The notes: generated by a model from the sequence alone, not told the origin. Positions 26,303 to 34,959 are shown, counted from the first letter of the stretch. The stretch: 58,454 nucleotides of DNA from Streptomyces sp. NRRL F-5123 (GCF_000721495.1 NZ_JOHY01000046.1:1-58454); one strand, 5' to 3'. Made by a program: numbers and translations.

Positions 26303-27736
26303 GTGGATGGACTCGCACGTGTGCTCGTCGCATCGAACCGCGGCCCGGTCGCGTACAGCCTCTCCGACGGCGCGCTGCAAGCGAGGCGCGGTGGCGGCGG
26401 AGTCGTCTCCGGGCTGAGCGCGATCGAGTCGGACAGCGACTCGCTGTGGGTGTGCGCGGCCCTGAGCGAAGGTGACAGGGAAGCGGTGCGGCGCGGGGTC
26501 GGCGAGCCGGGCTCGCGGATGCTCGCGATCGACCCGGACGTCTTCCATGCCGCGTACAACGACATCGCGAACTCCGTGCTGTGGTTCGTGCACCACATGC
26601 TCTACCAGACGCCGCTGGAGCCCGTCTTCGACGAGGAGTTCCGCGGCCGGTGGGCGTCCTACGAGGCGTACAACGCGGCCTTCGCGGACGCGCTCGCGGA
26701 GGCGGCCGCGCCCGGGGCGGCGGTGCTGGTGCAGGACTACCACCTGGTGCTGGTCCCCGCGATGCTCCGGGAGCGGCGCCCCGACCTGCGGATCGGGCAC
26801 TTCTCGCACACCCCGTGGGCGCCGCCGGACTACTTCCGGCTGCTGCCGGACGACATCGCGGCGGCCGTGCTGGAGGGCATACTCGGCGCGGACCGCGCGG
26901 CCTTCCTGACCCGGCGGTGGGCGGACTCGTTCGCGGCGTGCTGCGTGGACGTGCTGGGCGCGGAGCTGTCGGCGGACGGGCAGGCGGTGACGCACCGGGG
27001 GCGGACGACCCGGCTGGGCGTGCACGGCCTGGGGGCCGACGCGGACTTCCTGCGCGAGCGCGCGGGGCGCGACGACGTCGTGGAGCGGATGGCGGCGCTG
27101 CGGGCCGAGACGGGCCCGGGGCGCAAGCTCGTGGTGCGGGTGGACCGCACGGAGCTGTCCAAGAACATCGTGCGCGGCCTGCTGGCGTACCGCAGGCTGC
27201 TGGAGGAGCGGCCCGGCTGGCGCAGCCGGGTGGTGCACGTCGCCTTCGCGTACCCCTCGCGGCAGGATCTCGCGGTCTACCGCGACTACACCGCGGAGGT
27301 CTCGCGGGTGGCGGCGGAGATCAACGAGGAGTTCGGGACGCCCGACTGGCAGCCGGTGCTGCTGAAGGTCGACGACGACTTCGCGCGCTCGCTCGCGGCG
27401 TACCGGCTGGCGGACGTGGCGCTGGTCAACCCCATCAGGGACGGGATGAACCTGGTGGCCAAGGAGATGCCGGTGGTCTCCGACAACGGGGTCGCGCTGG
27501 TCCTCTCCCGCGAGGCGGGCGCCTACGCGGAGCTGGGCGACGACGCGATCGTGGTCAACCCGTACGACGTGAGCGCGACGGCGGAGGCGCTGAACGCCGC
27601 CCTGACGCTGCCGGACGCGGAGCGCGCCGACCGTACGAAGCGGCTCGCCGCCGCGGCGACCGCGCTGCCGCCCACGCGGTGGTTCCTCGACCAGCTCGCG
27701 GCGCTGGAGGCGGGCGGGTCAGCCTCCGCCGACTGA
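26303..27736 (+). CDS. otsA: Trehalose-6-phosphate synthase
   Basis: 477 residues from GTG 26303, family GT20. Seen: VLVASNRGPVAYS with the sugar-nucleotide loop, WFVHHMLYQTP, VLVQDYHLVLVPAML, GHFSHTPWAPPDYFRLLP, the VRVDRTELSKNI loop, and the C-terminal ALVNPIRDGMNLVAKE and VLVLSRE-like acid motif (ALVLSREAGAYAELG). It transfers glucose from UDP- or GDP-glucose to Glc-6-P. The phosphatase gene otsB is next but convergent, so the pair is not an operon. The 140-bp gap before it has G/C-rich inverted repeats and no clear promoter. Confidence 0.93.
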   Translation: MDGLARVLVASNRGPVAYSLSDGALQARRGGGGVVSGLSAIESDSDSLWVCAALSEGDREAVRRGVGEPGSRMLAIDPDVFHAAYNDIANSVLWFVHHMLYQTPLEPVFDEEFRGRWASYEAYNAAFADALAEAAAPGAAVLVQDYHLVLVPAMLRERRPDLRIGHFSHTPWAPPDYFRLLPDDIAAAVLEGILGADRAAFLTRRWADSFAACCVDVLGAELSADGQAVTHRGRTTRLGVHGLGADADFLRERAGRDDVVERMAALRAETGPGRKLVVRVDRTELSKNIVRGLLAYRRLLEERPGWRSRVVHVAFAYPSRQDLAVYRDYTAEVSRVAAEINEEFGTPDWQPVLLKVDDDFARSLAAYRLADVALVNPIRDGMNLVAKEMPVVSDNGVALVLSREAGAYAELGDDAIVVNPYDVSATAEALNAALTLPDAERADRTKRLAAAATALPPTRWFLDQLAALEAGGSASAD

Positions 27737-27802
27737 CCCGCCCGGCTCTCGTCCGCCGCTTCGCGACCTGCTGCCGGGATCGGCGGCGGGACGGCGGGGA
27801 GG

Positions 27803-28648
27803 TCAGGCTCCGATGGCGTCCGCCAGGGCGTTCAGCAGCGCGACGACGCCCTCCGGGCCGGGGACGACCAGGTCGGCCTGGCCCGTCAGCTCCTGCGGGG
27901 CCTCCGTGTCGGCCGCGGCGGCGACCAGCAGGCCGGGCAGGCCCTGCTTGCGCAGTTCGCGGACGGCGGCGTAGGCGGCGAGGTCACCGAGGTCGTCGCC
28001 GCCGTAGAGGACGCTGCCGGCGTCCACCTCGCGGAGGTACGCGGCGAGCGCGACGCCCTTGTCCATGCCCGGCGGGCGCAGCTCCAGGACGTAGCGGCCC
28101 GGCTCCACGACCAGGTCGTGGACGGCGGCCAGCTCGGTCAGGGGCGCGCGCAGCGCGTCGAACGCGGCGTCCGGGTCCTGTGCGCGACGGGTGTGGACGG
28201 CGACCGCGCGGCCGCCCTTGTCCTCGATCCAGGTGCCCTGCCAGGCGCCGTTGCGGTCCAGGAAGCCGGGCAGCTCCGCGCGGACGGCGGTCACCCCGGG
28301 GTGGGCGCCCACACTGTGCACCGCGGAGCTGTGCGCGTCCCAGCGCTCGGCCCCGTAGTGGCCGAGCACCACCAGGTGCTCCAGGGCGGGGACGCCCGCG
28401 AAGCCGCCGTAGCGTACGGCGACGCCGGCCGGGCGGCCGGTCACGACCGCCACGGAGGCGATGTGCGGGGCGAGCCGGGCCAGCGCCGGGACCGCTCCCG
28501 GATGCGCTCTGGCCTGCTCGGGGTCGGGGACGATGGGGGAGAGGGTGCCGTCGAAATCCAGTGCGACGACCGCACGGTGCGGTTCGGCTAGGAGGGCGGC
28601 GAGGGCTTCTTGGCCCTCACCCGTTCCGGGCGTCGGAATCTCGGCCAT
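27803..28648 (-). CDS. otsB: Trehalose-6-phosphate phosphatase
   Basis: 281 residues. A HAD phosphatase with the nucleophile motif VALDFDGTLSPIV, VAVVTGRPAGVAV, RYVLELRPPGMDKGVAL and YGGDDLGDLAAYAAV (the acidic motif IV). It removes phosphate from trehalose-6-P made by OtsA. It converges with otsA and is followed, on the same strand upstream, by a small hairpin and DUF3263. Confidence 0.93.
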   Translation of the reverse strand: MAEIPTPGTGEGQEALAALLAEPHRAVVALDFDGTLSPIVPDPEQARAHPGAVPALARLAPHIASVAVVTGRPAGVAVRYGGFAGVPALEHLVVLGHYGAERWDAHSSAVHSVGAHPGVTAVRAELPGFLDRNGAWQGTWIEDKGGRAVAVHTRRAQDPDAAFDALRAPLTELAAVHDLVVEPGRYVLELRPPGMDKGVALAAYLREVDAGSVLYGGDDLGDLAAYAAVRELRKQGLPGLLVAAAADTEAPQELTGQADLVVPGPEGVVALLNALADAIGA

Positions 28649-28677
28649 GCGCCTAACCTACCCGCGGCGTGCGCACC

Positions 28678-28699
28678 GGACTGCCTCTTGCGGCAGTCC
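28678..28699 (-). terminator. Hairpin between DUF3263 and otsB
   Basis: 8-bp perfect arms GGACTGCC (28678-28685) and GGCAGTCC (28692-28699) around a 6-base loop, placed just after the stop of DUF3263 on the minus strand. Confidence 0.65.
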
Positions 28700-28707
28700 G
28701 CGCGACC

Positions 28708-28947
28708 TCACCGCCTCCCGCGGCGCTCGGCCCGGGCGTCGCGCAGGCGGCGGACGGTCGCCGGGGCGTACGCCGCGGCGCGCGGGTCGTCGAGGAGGGC
28801 GTTGAGGCGCTGGAGGTAGAGCGTCGGCGACAGCCCGAGGCGCTCGCGGACCGCGCGGTCGCGGGCGCCTGGACCGGGCCAGGAGCGGGACGCGAGGTCC
28901 AGCACCGCCCGGTCCCTGGCCGGAAGCTCGTCCGCGTGCTCGCTCAT
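28708..28947 (-). CDS. DUF3263 protein
   Basis: 79 residues. The family pattern is clear: LPARDRAVLDLASRSWPGPG, ARDRAVRERLGLSPTLYLQR, LNALLDDPRAAAYAP, VRRLRD. The helix-turn-helix-like spacing (VRERLGLSPTLYLQRLNAL) has been taken to suggest a small DNA-binding protein, but its role is unknown. It lies 6 bp downstream of the solute-binding protein gene, so it may be co-transcribed with it. Confidence 0.88.
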   Translation of the reverse strand: MSEHADELPARDRAVLDLASRSWPGPGARDRAVRERLGLSPTLYLQRLNALLDDPRAAAYAPATVRRLRDARAERRGRR

Positions 28948-28953
28948 ACGGGG

Positions 28954-30246
28954 CTACTTCCCGCCCTGCGAGGACGCGAACCGCTGCAGCGCCCCGAGCA
29001 CCTGCCAGGGATCCGCCTCCACCGCCTGGCCGATGCTCTTCTTGACCTCGTCAGAGACCGCGCCCCAGGACGTCTTGTTCATGGGGTAGAAGACGGCCGT
29101 CGGCAGCACGTCGATGAACTGCTTCATGTCCGCCTCCTTCGGGTCGGCCGCCATCGCCTGCGAGACGGAGGTGGTCACCGGCAGGAAGCCGTACTCGTCG
29201 AGGAACTTGCGCGAGTTCGCGGGCTGGTAGACGTACTGGAGGAAGGCCGCGTCGGCCTGGAGGTGGTCGTCGCCCTTCCTCTTGAACGCCATCATCCAGT
29301 CGGCGACGCCGAGCGTGTCGCGCGCGGGGGCGTCGAGGCCGGGCAGGGCGGCGAGGCCGACGTCGATGTGCGCGGCCTCGGCCTGCGCGAGCAGGGTGGG
29401 GTGGCCGTTGAGCATGCCGACGTCGCCGGCGAGGAAGCCGGCGAAGACGTCGCGGCGGTTGGTCTTGGCGGGGCTGCCCGGGCCGGTGAGGCCCTTGCTG
29501 ACGAGGTTCTCCTTGAGCCAGCGGAAGGCCGTGACGTTGCCGGAGTAGTCCAGGCTGTAGGCGCCGGCGCTGCTGGTGTAGCCGCCGGCGTCGCCGAGCA
29601 TCCACATGAGGGCCTCGGCCTGCGCCTCCTCGGTGCCGAGCGGCAGCCCGTACGGCACCTTCACGCCCTTCGCCTTGAGCTTGCGGGCGTCCTTGGCGAC
29701 CTCGTCCCAGGTCCTGGGCGCCTTCTTGATGCCGGCCTGCGCGAAGAGGGTCTTGTTGTAGAAGAACAGCCGCGAGCTGGACACCCAGGGCAGCCCGTAC
29801 TGCACCCGGTTGACGGAGCCGATGGTCGCCAGGGAGGGGATGAAGTCGGCCTGCTCGCTGATGCTGAAGAGCTTGTCGGCGCTGTACAGCCGGCCCTTGG
29901 CGGCGTAGCCGGCGTAGGAGCCGATCTGCGCGATGTCGGGGGCCTTGCCGGACTTGACCATCGTGTCGACCTTGTCGTCGACGTGGTCCCAGTCGACGAC
30001 CTGGACGTCGACCTTGATGTGCGGGTGCTGCTTCTCGAAGCCGTCGACGACGGTCTTCCAGTAACCGGTGGAGCTGTTGCCCGTCTTGGGGTCCCCGTAG
30101 TCGGCGGCGACCATGTGCAACGTGACGTCCTTGCTCAGCGGGGACTGCCCGCTGCACCCGCTCACCGCGGTCACGGTCAGGGCCGTGCTCAGGCCGAGCG
30201 CCCCCGTGCCGAGGAGCCGCCGCACCCTTCGCCGCTGGACGCGCAT
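28954..30246 (-). CDS. Sugar ABC transporter substrate-binding lipoprotein
   Basis: 430 residues. A twin-arginine-rich N-terminus (RRRVRRLLGTGALGLSTAL) leads to the lipobox VSGC, so it is an anchored lipoprotein. The mature part is an SBP family 1 protein: VTLHMVAADYGDPKTGNSST, WKTVVDGFEKQHPHIKV, IAQIGSYAGYAAKGRL, VSSSRLFFYNKTLF, TWDEVAKDARKLKAKG. No permease or ATPase genes are adjacent. It shares a regulatory region with nagK/nagA carrying DasR-like sites, so GlcNAc or chitobiose is a fair guess for the ligand. Confidence 0.9.
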   Translation of the reverse strand: MRVQRRRVRRLLGTGALGLSTALTVTAVSGCSGQSPLSKDVTLHMVAADYGDPKTGNSSTGYWKTVVDGFEKQHPHIKVDVQVVDWDHVDDKVDTMVKSGKAPDIAQIGSYAGYAAKGRLYSADKLFSISEQADFIPSLATIGSVNRVQYGLPWVSSSRLFFYNKTLFAQAGIKKAPRTWDEVAKDARKLKAKGVKVPYGLPLGTEEAQAEALMWMLGDAGGYTSSAGAYSLDYSGNVTAFRWLKENLVSKGLTGPGSPAKTNRRDVFAGFLAGDVGMLNGHPTLLAQAEAAHIDVGLAALPGLDAPARDTLGVADWMMAFKRKGDDHLQADAAFLQYVYQPANSRKFLDEYGFLPVTTSVSQAMAADPKEADMKQFIDVLPTAVFYPMNKTSWGAVSDEVKKSIGQAVEADPWQVLGALQRFASSQGGK

Positions 30247-30311
30247 GCCGGTTTACCGCCTTCGAGGAGGGATTGTCTGCGGAAGCGCAGAGTCTTCCCC
30301 ATGGGTTCACC

Positions 30312-30327
30312 CAAGGTCTACACCACT
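30312..30327. promoter_or_regulatory. DasR-like dre site 1
   Basis: CAAGGTCTACACCACT matches the dre consensus ACTGGTCTAGACCACT at 12 of 16 positions. It overlaps by two bases the palindrome at 30326-30346 and faces the lipoprotein gene. Confidence 0.6.
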
Positions 30328-30346
30328 TACGAAACTGTTTCGTAAG
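30326..30346. promoter_or_regulatory. 21-bp perfect palindrome, operator of an unknown regulator
   Basis: Arms CTTACGAAAC (30326-30335) and GTTTCGTAAG (30337-30346) around one central T. Perfect symmetry in an AT-richer context upstream of the lipoprotein gene, 80 bp before its start, suggests a second repressor beside DasR. Confidence 0.65.
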
Positions 30347-30408
30347 CGAGGCCGTCCAGCAATCAGCCCACCGCGCTGACCTGCGCATACGCCGACCCGT
30401 ACGCGCCA

Positions 30409-30424
30409 AGAGGTCTACGCCACA
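30409..30424. promoter_or_regulatory. DasR-like dre site 2
   Basis: AGAGGTCTACGCCACA matches the dre consensus at 11 of 16 positions, with the GGTCTA and CCAC cores intact. Confidence 0.5.
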
Positions 30425-30472
30425 GCAGTCTCAGCGCGTCACGACCCGCAGTTCCGCGGATCTTCCTCGACG

Positions 30473-30488
30473 AGTGGACTAGACCTTT
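30473..30488. promoter_or_regulatory. DasR-like dre site 3 before nagK
   Basis: AGTGGACTAGACCTTT matches the consensus AGTGGTCTAGACCACT at 13 of 16 positions, with the CTAGACC core intact. It ends 28 bp upstream of the nagK GTG, the usual place for GlcNAc-responsive control. Confidence 0.75.
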
Positions 30489-30516
30489 TTGGGGGTTACC
30501 CGGGAGACTGTCCCCC

Positions 30517-31449
30517 GTGAGACATGTCATCGCCCTTGATGTCGGCGGCACCGGGATGAAAGCCGCCCTGGTCGCAGCGGACGGAACGCTGCTGCACGAG
30601 GACCGCAGGCCGACGGGCCGGGGGCGCGGACCGGACGCGGTCGTGGCGGCGATCCTGGACTTCGCCGCGGACCTGCGCGACCACGGCGTGCGCGCGTACG
30701 GCGAGCCCGCGGCCGCCGCCGGGGTCGCCGTCCCCGGCATCGTCGACGAGGTGCGCGGCATCGCCGCCTACGCCGCCAACCTCGGCTGGCGCGACGTCCC
30801 GCTGCGCGACCTGCTCTCCGCCCGCCTCGACGGCGTCCCCGTCGCGCTCGGCCACGACGTCCGCAGCGGCGGGCTCGCCGAAGGCCGCATCGGCGCCGGG
30901 CAGGGCACCGACCGCTTCCTCTTCCTCGCCCTGGGCACCGGTATCGCGGGCGCGATCGGCATCGACGGCCGGATCGAGGCGGGCGCCCACGGCTACGCCG
31001 GCGAGATCGGCCACGTCGTCGTACGCACCGACGGCCCCGAGTGCGGCTGCGGGCAACGCGGCTGCCTGGAGGCCCTCGCCTCGGCCGGCTCGGTCTCCCG
31101 CGCCTGGGCCGCGGCCGGCGGCGGGCCCGACGCGAACGCCGCGGACTGCGCCCGCGCCGTCGAGGCCGGCGACCCGCGCGCGATCGAGGTGTGGCGGAAC
31201 GCGGTCGACGCGCTCGCCGCCGGCCTCGTCACCGGCTTCACCCTGCTCGACCCGCGGATGCTCATCATCGGCGGCGGCCTCGCCGAGGCCGGGGACACCC
31301 TCTTCGGCCCGCTGCGCAGCGCCGTCGAGTCCCGCATCACCTTCCAGAAACTCCCCCTCATCGTCCCCGCCGCCCTGGGGGACACCGCCGGATGCCTGGG
31401 CGCGGGCCTGCTCGCCTGGGATCTACTCTCCGTGGAGGTAACCGCCTGA
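30517..31449 (+). CDS. nagK: N-acetylglucosamine kinase, ROK family
   Basis: 310 residues from GTG 30517. ROK features: VIALDVGGTGMKAALV (phosphate loop), VAVPGIVDEVRG, ALGTGIAGAIGIDGRIEAGAH, the His of GYAGEIGHVVV and the zinc loop CGCGQRGCLEALAS. It phosphorylates GlcNAc at the 6-position, feeding NagA. Its TGA overlaps the nagA ATG by one base (TGATG at 31447-31451). There is no N-terminal HTH, so it is a kinase rather than a ROK repressor. The dre site just upstream implies DasR control. Confidence 0.88.
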   Translation: MRHVIALDVGGTGMKAALVAADGTLLHEDRRPTGRGRGPDAVVAAILDFAADLRDHGVRAYGEPAAAAGVAVPGIVDEVRGIAAYAANLGWRDVPLRDLLSARLDGVPVALGHDVRSGGLAEGRIGAGQGTDRFLFLALGTGIAGAIGIDGRIEAGAHGYAGEIGHVVVRTDGPECGCGQRGCLEALASAGSVSRAWAAAGGGPDANAADCARAVEAGDPRAIEVWRNAVDALAAGLVTGFTLLDPRMLIIGGGLAEAGDTLFGPLRSAVESRITFQKLPLIVPAALGDTAGCLGAGLLAWDLLSVEVTA

Positions 31450-32642
31450 TGGCTCCCGTAACGACAACGCAGCGCACGGTGCTGGCGGGTGCCCGTGTGG
31501 TCCTGCCCTCGGGTGTGGTGGACGGCGGCCGGATCACGATCGAGGGCACGCGGATCGCCTCCGCCGGCCCGGCGGACACGGCGTCCGGGAACGGTTCCGG
31601 GCCCGCGCCCGACGCCGGCGCCGTCCTCGACCTGCCCGCGGACCACCTCGTCGTCCCCGGCTTCGTCGACATCCACAACCACGGCGGCGGCGGCGCGTCC
31701 TTCACCTCCGGCACCGCCGAGGAGGTCCTCACCGGGGTGCGCACGCACCGCGAGCACGGCACGACCACGCTCGTCGTCTCCACCGTCACCGAGTCCATGG
31801 ACTTCCTCGCCCGCCGCTCCGGGATGCTCTCCGAACTCGTCGAGCAGGGCGACATCGCCGGCATCCACTTCGAGGGCCCCTTCATCAACCCGTGCCGCAA
31901 GGGCGCGCACGACGAGACGCTGCTGCGCGACCCCGACCCCGCCGACGTCCGCAAGCTCGTGGACGCCGCGCGTGGCGCAGCGAAGATGTTCACGCTCGCA
32001 TCGGAGCTCCCCGGCGGCATCGACTCGGTGCGGCTGCTCGCCGAACTCGGCGTCATCGCCGCGATCGGCCACACCGACGCGACGTACGAGCAGACCGTCG
32101 AGGCGATCGACGCGGGCGCCACCGTCGCGACCCACCTCTTCAACGCGATGCCGCCGCTGGCCCACCGCTCCCCCGGCCCCATCGCGGCGCTGCTGGAGGA
32201 CGAGCGCATCACCGTCGAGCTCATCAACGACGGCACCCATCTGCACCCCGCCGTCCTCGAACTCGCCTTCGGCTCCGCCGGGGCGGGCCGCGTCGCCTTC
32301 ATCACCGACGCGATGGACGCCGCCGGCTTCGGCGACGGGACGTACGACCTCGGCCCGCTCAAGGTCGAGGTCCGCGACGGCGTCGCACGGCTCGCCGAGG
32401 GCGGCTCCATCGCCGGTTCCACGCTCACCCTCGACACGGCGTTCAAGCGGGCCGTCACACTCGACGGGCTCTCCGTCACCGACACGGTGGCCGCGATCTC
32501 GACGAACCCGGCGCGGCTGATCGGGCTCGCCGACCGCGTCGGCACGCTGGAGGCGGGGAAGGACGCGGATCTCGTCGTCCTCGACGCGGATTACGCCGTG
32601 GCCGGCGTGATGCGACGGGGCGAGTGGGTCGTCCGCCCCTGA
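31449..32642 (+). CDS. nagA: N-acetylglucosamine-6-phosphate deacetylase
   Basis: 397 residues from ATG 31449. An amidohydrolase TIM barrel with metal ligands in FVDIHNHGGGGASF (H76, H78), GIHFEGPFINP, AAIGHTDATYEQ, VATHLFNAMPPLAHR and the catalytic Asp in AFITDAMDAAG. It converts GlcNAc-6-P to glucosamine-6-P, the step shared by the NagK and MurQ routes present in this window. Translationally coupled to nagK. Directly followed by a 63-bp tandem repeat. Confidence 0.95.
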   Translation: MAPVTTTQRTVLAGARVVLPSGVVDGGRITIEGTRIASAGPADTASGNGSGPAPDAGAVLDLPADHLVVPGFVDIHNHGGGGASFTSGTAEEVLTGVRTHREHGTTTLVVSTVTESMDFLARRSGMLSELVEQGDIAGIHFEGPFINPCRKGAHDETLLRDPDPADVRKLVDAARGAAKMFTLASELPGGIDSVRLLAELGVIAAIGHTDATYEQTVEAIDAGATVATHLFNAMPPLAHRSPGPIAALLEDERITVELINDGTHLHPAVLELAFGSAGAGRVAFITDAMDAAGFGDGTYDLGPLKVEVRDGVARLAEGGSIAGSTLTLDTAFKRAVTLDGLSVTDTVAAISTNPARLIGLADRVGTLEAGKDADLVVLDADYAVAGVMRRGEWVVRP

Positions 32643-32681
32643 CCCCATGGGCTCCCCCTTGCGCAGGGCGGCCGTTCCAGG

Positions 32682-32909
32682 GCCGCGCCTGCGGCGCGGG
32701 GCGAGCGTTTTCGGGCCGCGCCGCGCCGCCGGGCACGCGTTCAGGCCGCGCCTGCGGCTCGAGGCGAGCGTATTCGGACCGCGCCGCGCCGCCGGGCACG
32801 CGTTCAAGCCGCGCCTGCGGCTCGAGGCGAGCGTATTCGGACCGCGCCGCGCCGCCGGGCACGCGTTCAAGCCGCGCCTGCGGCGCGGGGCGAGCGTTTT
32901 CGGGGGCGC
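32682..32909. repeat. 63-bp tandem repeat, 3.6 copies
   Basis: Units start at 32682, 32745, 32808 and 32871 (partial). Each contains GCCGCGCCTGCGGC, GAGCGT(A/T)TTCGG and CCGCCGGGCACGCGTTCA. Units 2 and 3 are nearly identical, and units 1 and 4 share variants (GCGGCGCGGGGCG, GTTTTCGG). 63 bp is 21 codons, so long open frames exist on both strands, but with no RBS or protein character. Confidence 0.9.
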
Positions 32910-33037
32910 GTGGGGGGACCTCCCAGGCGCCCCTGAAAAGCAGTTCCCCACGCCCCTGAAAAACGAGTGCCCCGCGGCGCAGACGCAAGCCCACCCCCGG
33001 GGTGGGCCGGGAGCGGCAGGTGCGGGATTATCGACGG
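32910..33037. repeat. Intergenic end of the nagA-kinase gap
   Basis: Contains two near repeats of CGCCCCTGAAAA with a G/C hairpin context (GGCGCCCCTGAAAAGC, ACGCCCCTGAAAAACG), a short motif common at streptomycete gene ends, then the kinase leader. The RBS candidate is GGGAG at about 33009. Confidence 0.4.
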
Positions 33038-33808
33038 GTGATCGTCGTCACGACGGAGGCCGCCCCCACGCCGCCCGGCAAGGGCGTACGCGTGGCCCGC
33101 GCGCTGAGTGCGCTCGGGCACGACGTCGCGCTCACCGGCTTCGCGCCCGCCCCGGCGGAGCCGATCGCGCGGGTCACGGACGCGGTGGTGGGGAGCCCAG
33201 CGGAGGCCGTGACCGAGTGGGCGCGGCTGCTCGCCGTCTACCGCGGGCTGCTGGCCCGCGGGGCGGAGGCGGTCGCGCTGTGCGGGGGCCTGCCCCCGGG
33301 CGTACCGGTCGGCGGGTACGCGGAGCTGATACGCGAGGCCCGCGCGGCGGGCGTCTACGTCGTGCTGGACGCGTACGGGCCCGCGCTGCGCCGCGGTCTG
33401 GGCGCCCGGCCCGACCTCGTCGTGCAGGACGCCGCCGGGCTCGCGGGCCTGACCGGATTCAACGAGCCGGTACGGGCGGCGCGGGACGCGTGGCAGCGCG
33501 GGGCGCGGGCGGTGGCCGCGTCGCTGGGCCCTGGCGGCGCCGGGATGCTGGTGCTCACCGAGGAGGGCGGCTGGCGCGCCGCACCGCCCCCCGGGCACGG
33601 GCCCGACGCCCGGGCAGGCGCTGCCGACCGCGCGCTCGCCGGGCTGCTGTCGGGCGCGGCGGCGGGCCTGCCCTGGCCGGAGCGGCTGGCCCGCGCGGTC
33701 GCGCTGGCGGAGGCGCCCGGCCCCGACCCGGCCGCCGGGGACCACGACCCGGCCGCGTACGGCGAGCTGCTGCCGCGCGTCGAGGTCGTGCCCCTCGCTA
33801 CTTCTTGA
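33038..33808 (+). CDS. PfkB-like sugar kinase, N-terminally short and degenerate
   Basis: 256 residues from GTG 33038. The PfkB core is readable: PGKGVRVARALSALGHDVALTGF, LCGGLPPGVPVGGYAELI, GVYVVLDAYGPALRRGL, VAASLGPGGAGML. Compared with 1-phosphofructokinase types, the first 35-40 residues that build the substrate lid are absent. The GAGD anion-hole motif reads GAAD (Asp kept) and the second signature is weak. It may bind a sugar phosphate with altered or no catalysis. It follows nagA in the same direction, as in related genomes. Its last 11 bp overlap the convergent gene at 33798. Confidence 0.7.
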   Translation: MIVVTTEAAPTPPGKGVRVARALSALGHDVALTGFAPAPAEPIARVTDAVVGSPAEAVTEWARLLAVYRGLLARGAEAVALCGGLPPGVPVGGYAELIREARAAGVYVVLDAYGPALRRGLGARPDLVVQDAAGLAGLTGFNEPVRAARDAWQRGARAVAASLGPGGAGMLVLTEEGGWRAAPPPGHGPDARAGAADRALAGLLSGAAAGLPWPERLARAVALAEAPGPDPAAGDHDPAAYGELLPRVEVVPLATS

Positions 33809-34808
33809 CCTGGCCCTGCTTGAGCCACAGCTGGTCGAGGTTGACGCCGCCGGTGTCGGTGGGCTGGTAGGAGAGCTGGAGCGTGTTCTCGCCCTCCTTG
33901 AGGGCGACGTAGGCGTAGGTGGTGTTGTTCCACGCCTTGTCCCACGCGGTGTACTGCCCGTAGTTCCTGAGGTTGACGGGCGTGGCGCGCATCTTGCCGT
34001 TCACGGTGAGCGACAGTGTCGCGTCGTCGCCCGCGTTGCCGTAGTTGATGAAGAAGGTGTACGTGTCGTCCGCCGGGACGGTCACCTTCCACGTCACGCT
34101 GGCGCCGGCCTCGTTCATGTGGTCGACGTACGCGCCGCCCGCGGCGTTCGCGCCCTTCCACTGCGTGCTCACGGCGGCGGGGCTGCCCAGGACGAGGGTG
34201 GCCGCGTCGACCTTGTCCGACGCGAACTGCGTCGGGGTCGCGGACGGCGTCGGCTCCGTCGTGGGCGCGCTGCTGGCGGTGGCCGCCGGGGTGGTGTCCT
34301 TGGCGTCGGGCTTCTTGTCGCCCGGGCTGTTCGTCATGGCGACGGCGATGACGATCGCGACGACGACCACGACCGCGCCGGCCGCGATGAGCAGGCCCCG
34401 GCGGTTGCCGCCGCCCTCGTCGCCGCTGCCGCCGCGGTGGCCCCCGTCGTCCGGGCCGCCCGGGGCGTACTGCGGCTGCTGCCGCGTGTACTGCGGCGGG
34501 CCGCCCGCCTGCGGGCCGCCCGGACCCGGGCCGTAGCCCTGCTGCTGGGGCGGGTAGCCGTAACCACCCTGCTGCCGGCCGCCCTGCTGGGGCGGGTAGC
34601 CGTAGCCGCCCTGCTGCTGACCGGCCTGCTGCGGCGGGTAGCCGCCCTGCTGCTGGCCCTGCGGCTGCGTCGGGCGCCGCTCACCGACCCGCTGCACCTG
34701 GTTGTACGAGGTGCGGGGCGCCGCCGGCTGCTCACTGCCGTCCTCGGCCCGGTAGAGATACCCGAACGGGTCGTCGTTCTCCGGCGTGCCGTCTTGTCCG
34801 GCCGTCAT
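33798..34808 (-). CDS. Membrane-anchored carbohydrate-binding (CBM6/35-like) protein
   Basis: 336 residues. Residues 1-130 are a cytoplasmic Gln/Gly/Tyr/Pro-rich region with repeats of the type [11 protein letters not shown]. One membrane segment ([20 protein letters not shown]) lies near 138-157, followed by a Thr/Pro/Ala stalk and, from about 205, a beta-sandwich: [69 protein letters not shown]. The C-terminal pattern is that of CBM6/35 modules, so it probably binds glycans outside the cell. Convergent overlap of 11 bp with the PfkB-like gene. Confidence 0.8.
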   Translation of the reverse strand: MTAGQDGTPENDDPFGYLYRAEDGSEQPAAPRTSYNQVQRVGERRPTQPQGQQQGGYPPQQAGQQQGGYGYPPQQGGRQQGGYGYPPQQQGYGPGPGGPQAGGPPQYTRQQPQYAPGGPDDGGHRGGSGDEGGGNRRGLLIAAGAVVVVVAIVIAVAMTNSPGDKKPDAKDTTPAATASSAPTTEPTPSATPTQFASDKVDAATLVLGSPAAVSTQWKGANAAGGAYVDHMNEAGASVTWKVTVPADDTYTFFINYGNAGDDATLSLTVNGKMRATPVNLRNYGQYTAWDKAWNNTTYAYVALKEGENTLQLSYQPTDTGGVNLDQLWLKQGQVKK

Positions 34809-34959
34809 CCCTGTCCACTCCCTCGTACTGCCTTACCGCACATCTGCCGCCACCTGCACGCTGGCGCTCGCGGCGCTGTGGTATGCCGGAACCCTACCGG
34901 CCCCGGGCGGCCCCGTGCCCAGCCCTACGACGCATCACCAGGCCAGGAAGGTTCCCGCT

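Noticed and set aside
30517..31449. ROK-family repressor call for the gene next to the palindrome
   Set aside because: It has no N-terminal helix-turn-helix and carries the kinase ATP loop and zinc site, so it is a kinase.
32643..33000. CRISPR-like array at the 63-bp repeat
   Set aside because: The units are contiguous without spacers, 63 bp long and G/C-rich, and no cas genes lie in the window.
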